The notes beneath the pieces are model-generated. The model worked only from the letters and a program-made list of their open reading frames with translations. It was not told where the DNA came from and did no database searches. Made by a program: the position numbers and the translations under genes. DNA of 61,238 bases from Lichenicola sp964247755 (lineage in GTDB: Bacteria; Pseudomonadota; Alphaproteobacteria; Acetobacterales; Acetobacteraceae), in assembly GCA_964247755.1 (NCBI GenBank), contig CAXTVX010000015.1:1-61238 (forward strand), read 5' to 3'. This document shows positions 61,142 through 61,238 of the stretch, one piece after another (position 1 is the stretch's first letter; each line of letters starts with the position of its first letter).

Positions 61142-61238
61142 CTGCAGTTCATCGCTGAGATACGTTCTTCCAGGACCAAGAGCAGCTAGGCTCAGGACCT
61201 ATTAAACTGCTTGCTGGAGCTGATCTTGGCTGATTCAT

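Overview
The window is high-GC alphaproteobacterial chromosome, most likely from the Acetobacteraceae (Rhodospirillales). This placement is inferred from gene content: an OprB-type carbohydrate porin, a SatP-type acetate transporter, a TrcR/DUF1013 regulator, an NAD-type isocitrate dehydrogenase and the order DUF4167-prmC-prfA-hisS-ispG-rodZ. Most of the window is dense housekeeping sequence. Two 100-N gaps, in secF and in a cell-wall hydrolase gene, are each flanked by an identical 55-bp direct repeat. They look like unmerged contig overlaps rather than missing sequence.

Layout. 1-1.3 kb: secD (3' end) and secF. 1.4-9.7 kb: OprB porin, small lipoprotein, DUF3597 protein, double retropepsin lipoprotein, mscL, pdxY, Spy-like protein, rpmE, a small heat-shock protein with a probable RNA thermometer, trcR and two DUF465 proteins. 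9.7-12 kb: purE-purK and satP. 12.2-14.3 kb: two radC paralogues around a GFA-family gene; one paralogue has lost its metal-binding motif. 14.4-22 kb: uvrD-type helicase, prmA, acetyltransferase, aminopeptidase P, isocitrate dehydrogenase and DUF3253, joined by overlapping stop/start codons, then small membrane proteins.

22-28.7 kb is phage-like and reads leftward from tRNA-Met. It holds a secreted parallel beta-helix (tailspike-like) protein with its own terminator, then a tightly overlapped set: SleB-type cell-wall hydrolase, holin-like protein, twin-arginine lipoprotein, an out-of-frame overlapping spanin-like pair, papain-like cysteine peptidase and a lipoprotein. No capsid, portal, terminase or integrase genes accompany it, so it is an orphan spike-plus-lysis module.

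29-44.2 kb is housekeeping: DUF4167, prmC, prfA, hisS, ispG, rodZ, a nitronate monooxygenase-like protein, lysC, ubiG, DUF2147, DUF1178, grxC, comF, a methyltransferase, moaA and DUF3553. 44.2-49.6 kb is a complete chemotaxis operon (cheA-cheW-cheY-cheB-cheR). Its CheA has two CheW-like domains and a receiver, and its CheY has lost the phospho-acceptor segment. 49.6-53.7 kb holds polysaccharide genes (GT61-like glycosyltransferase, phosphomannomutase/phosphoglucomutase, galU). About five degenerate 150-bp tandem copies of the glycosyltransferase 5' end lie just upstream of that gene.

53.9-54.7 kb: tRNA-Leu and lipB. From 54.7 kb to the end is accessory DNA: a second GFA gene, a RepA-like AAA ATPase pseudogene, an IS3-family element, a PadR regulator with a shrunken sugar-transferase membrane protein, and several unrecognised genes whose base and codon use look less GC-rich than the rest.
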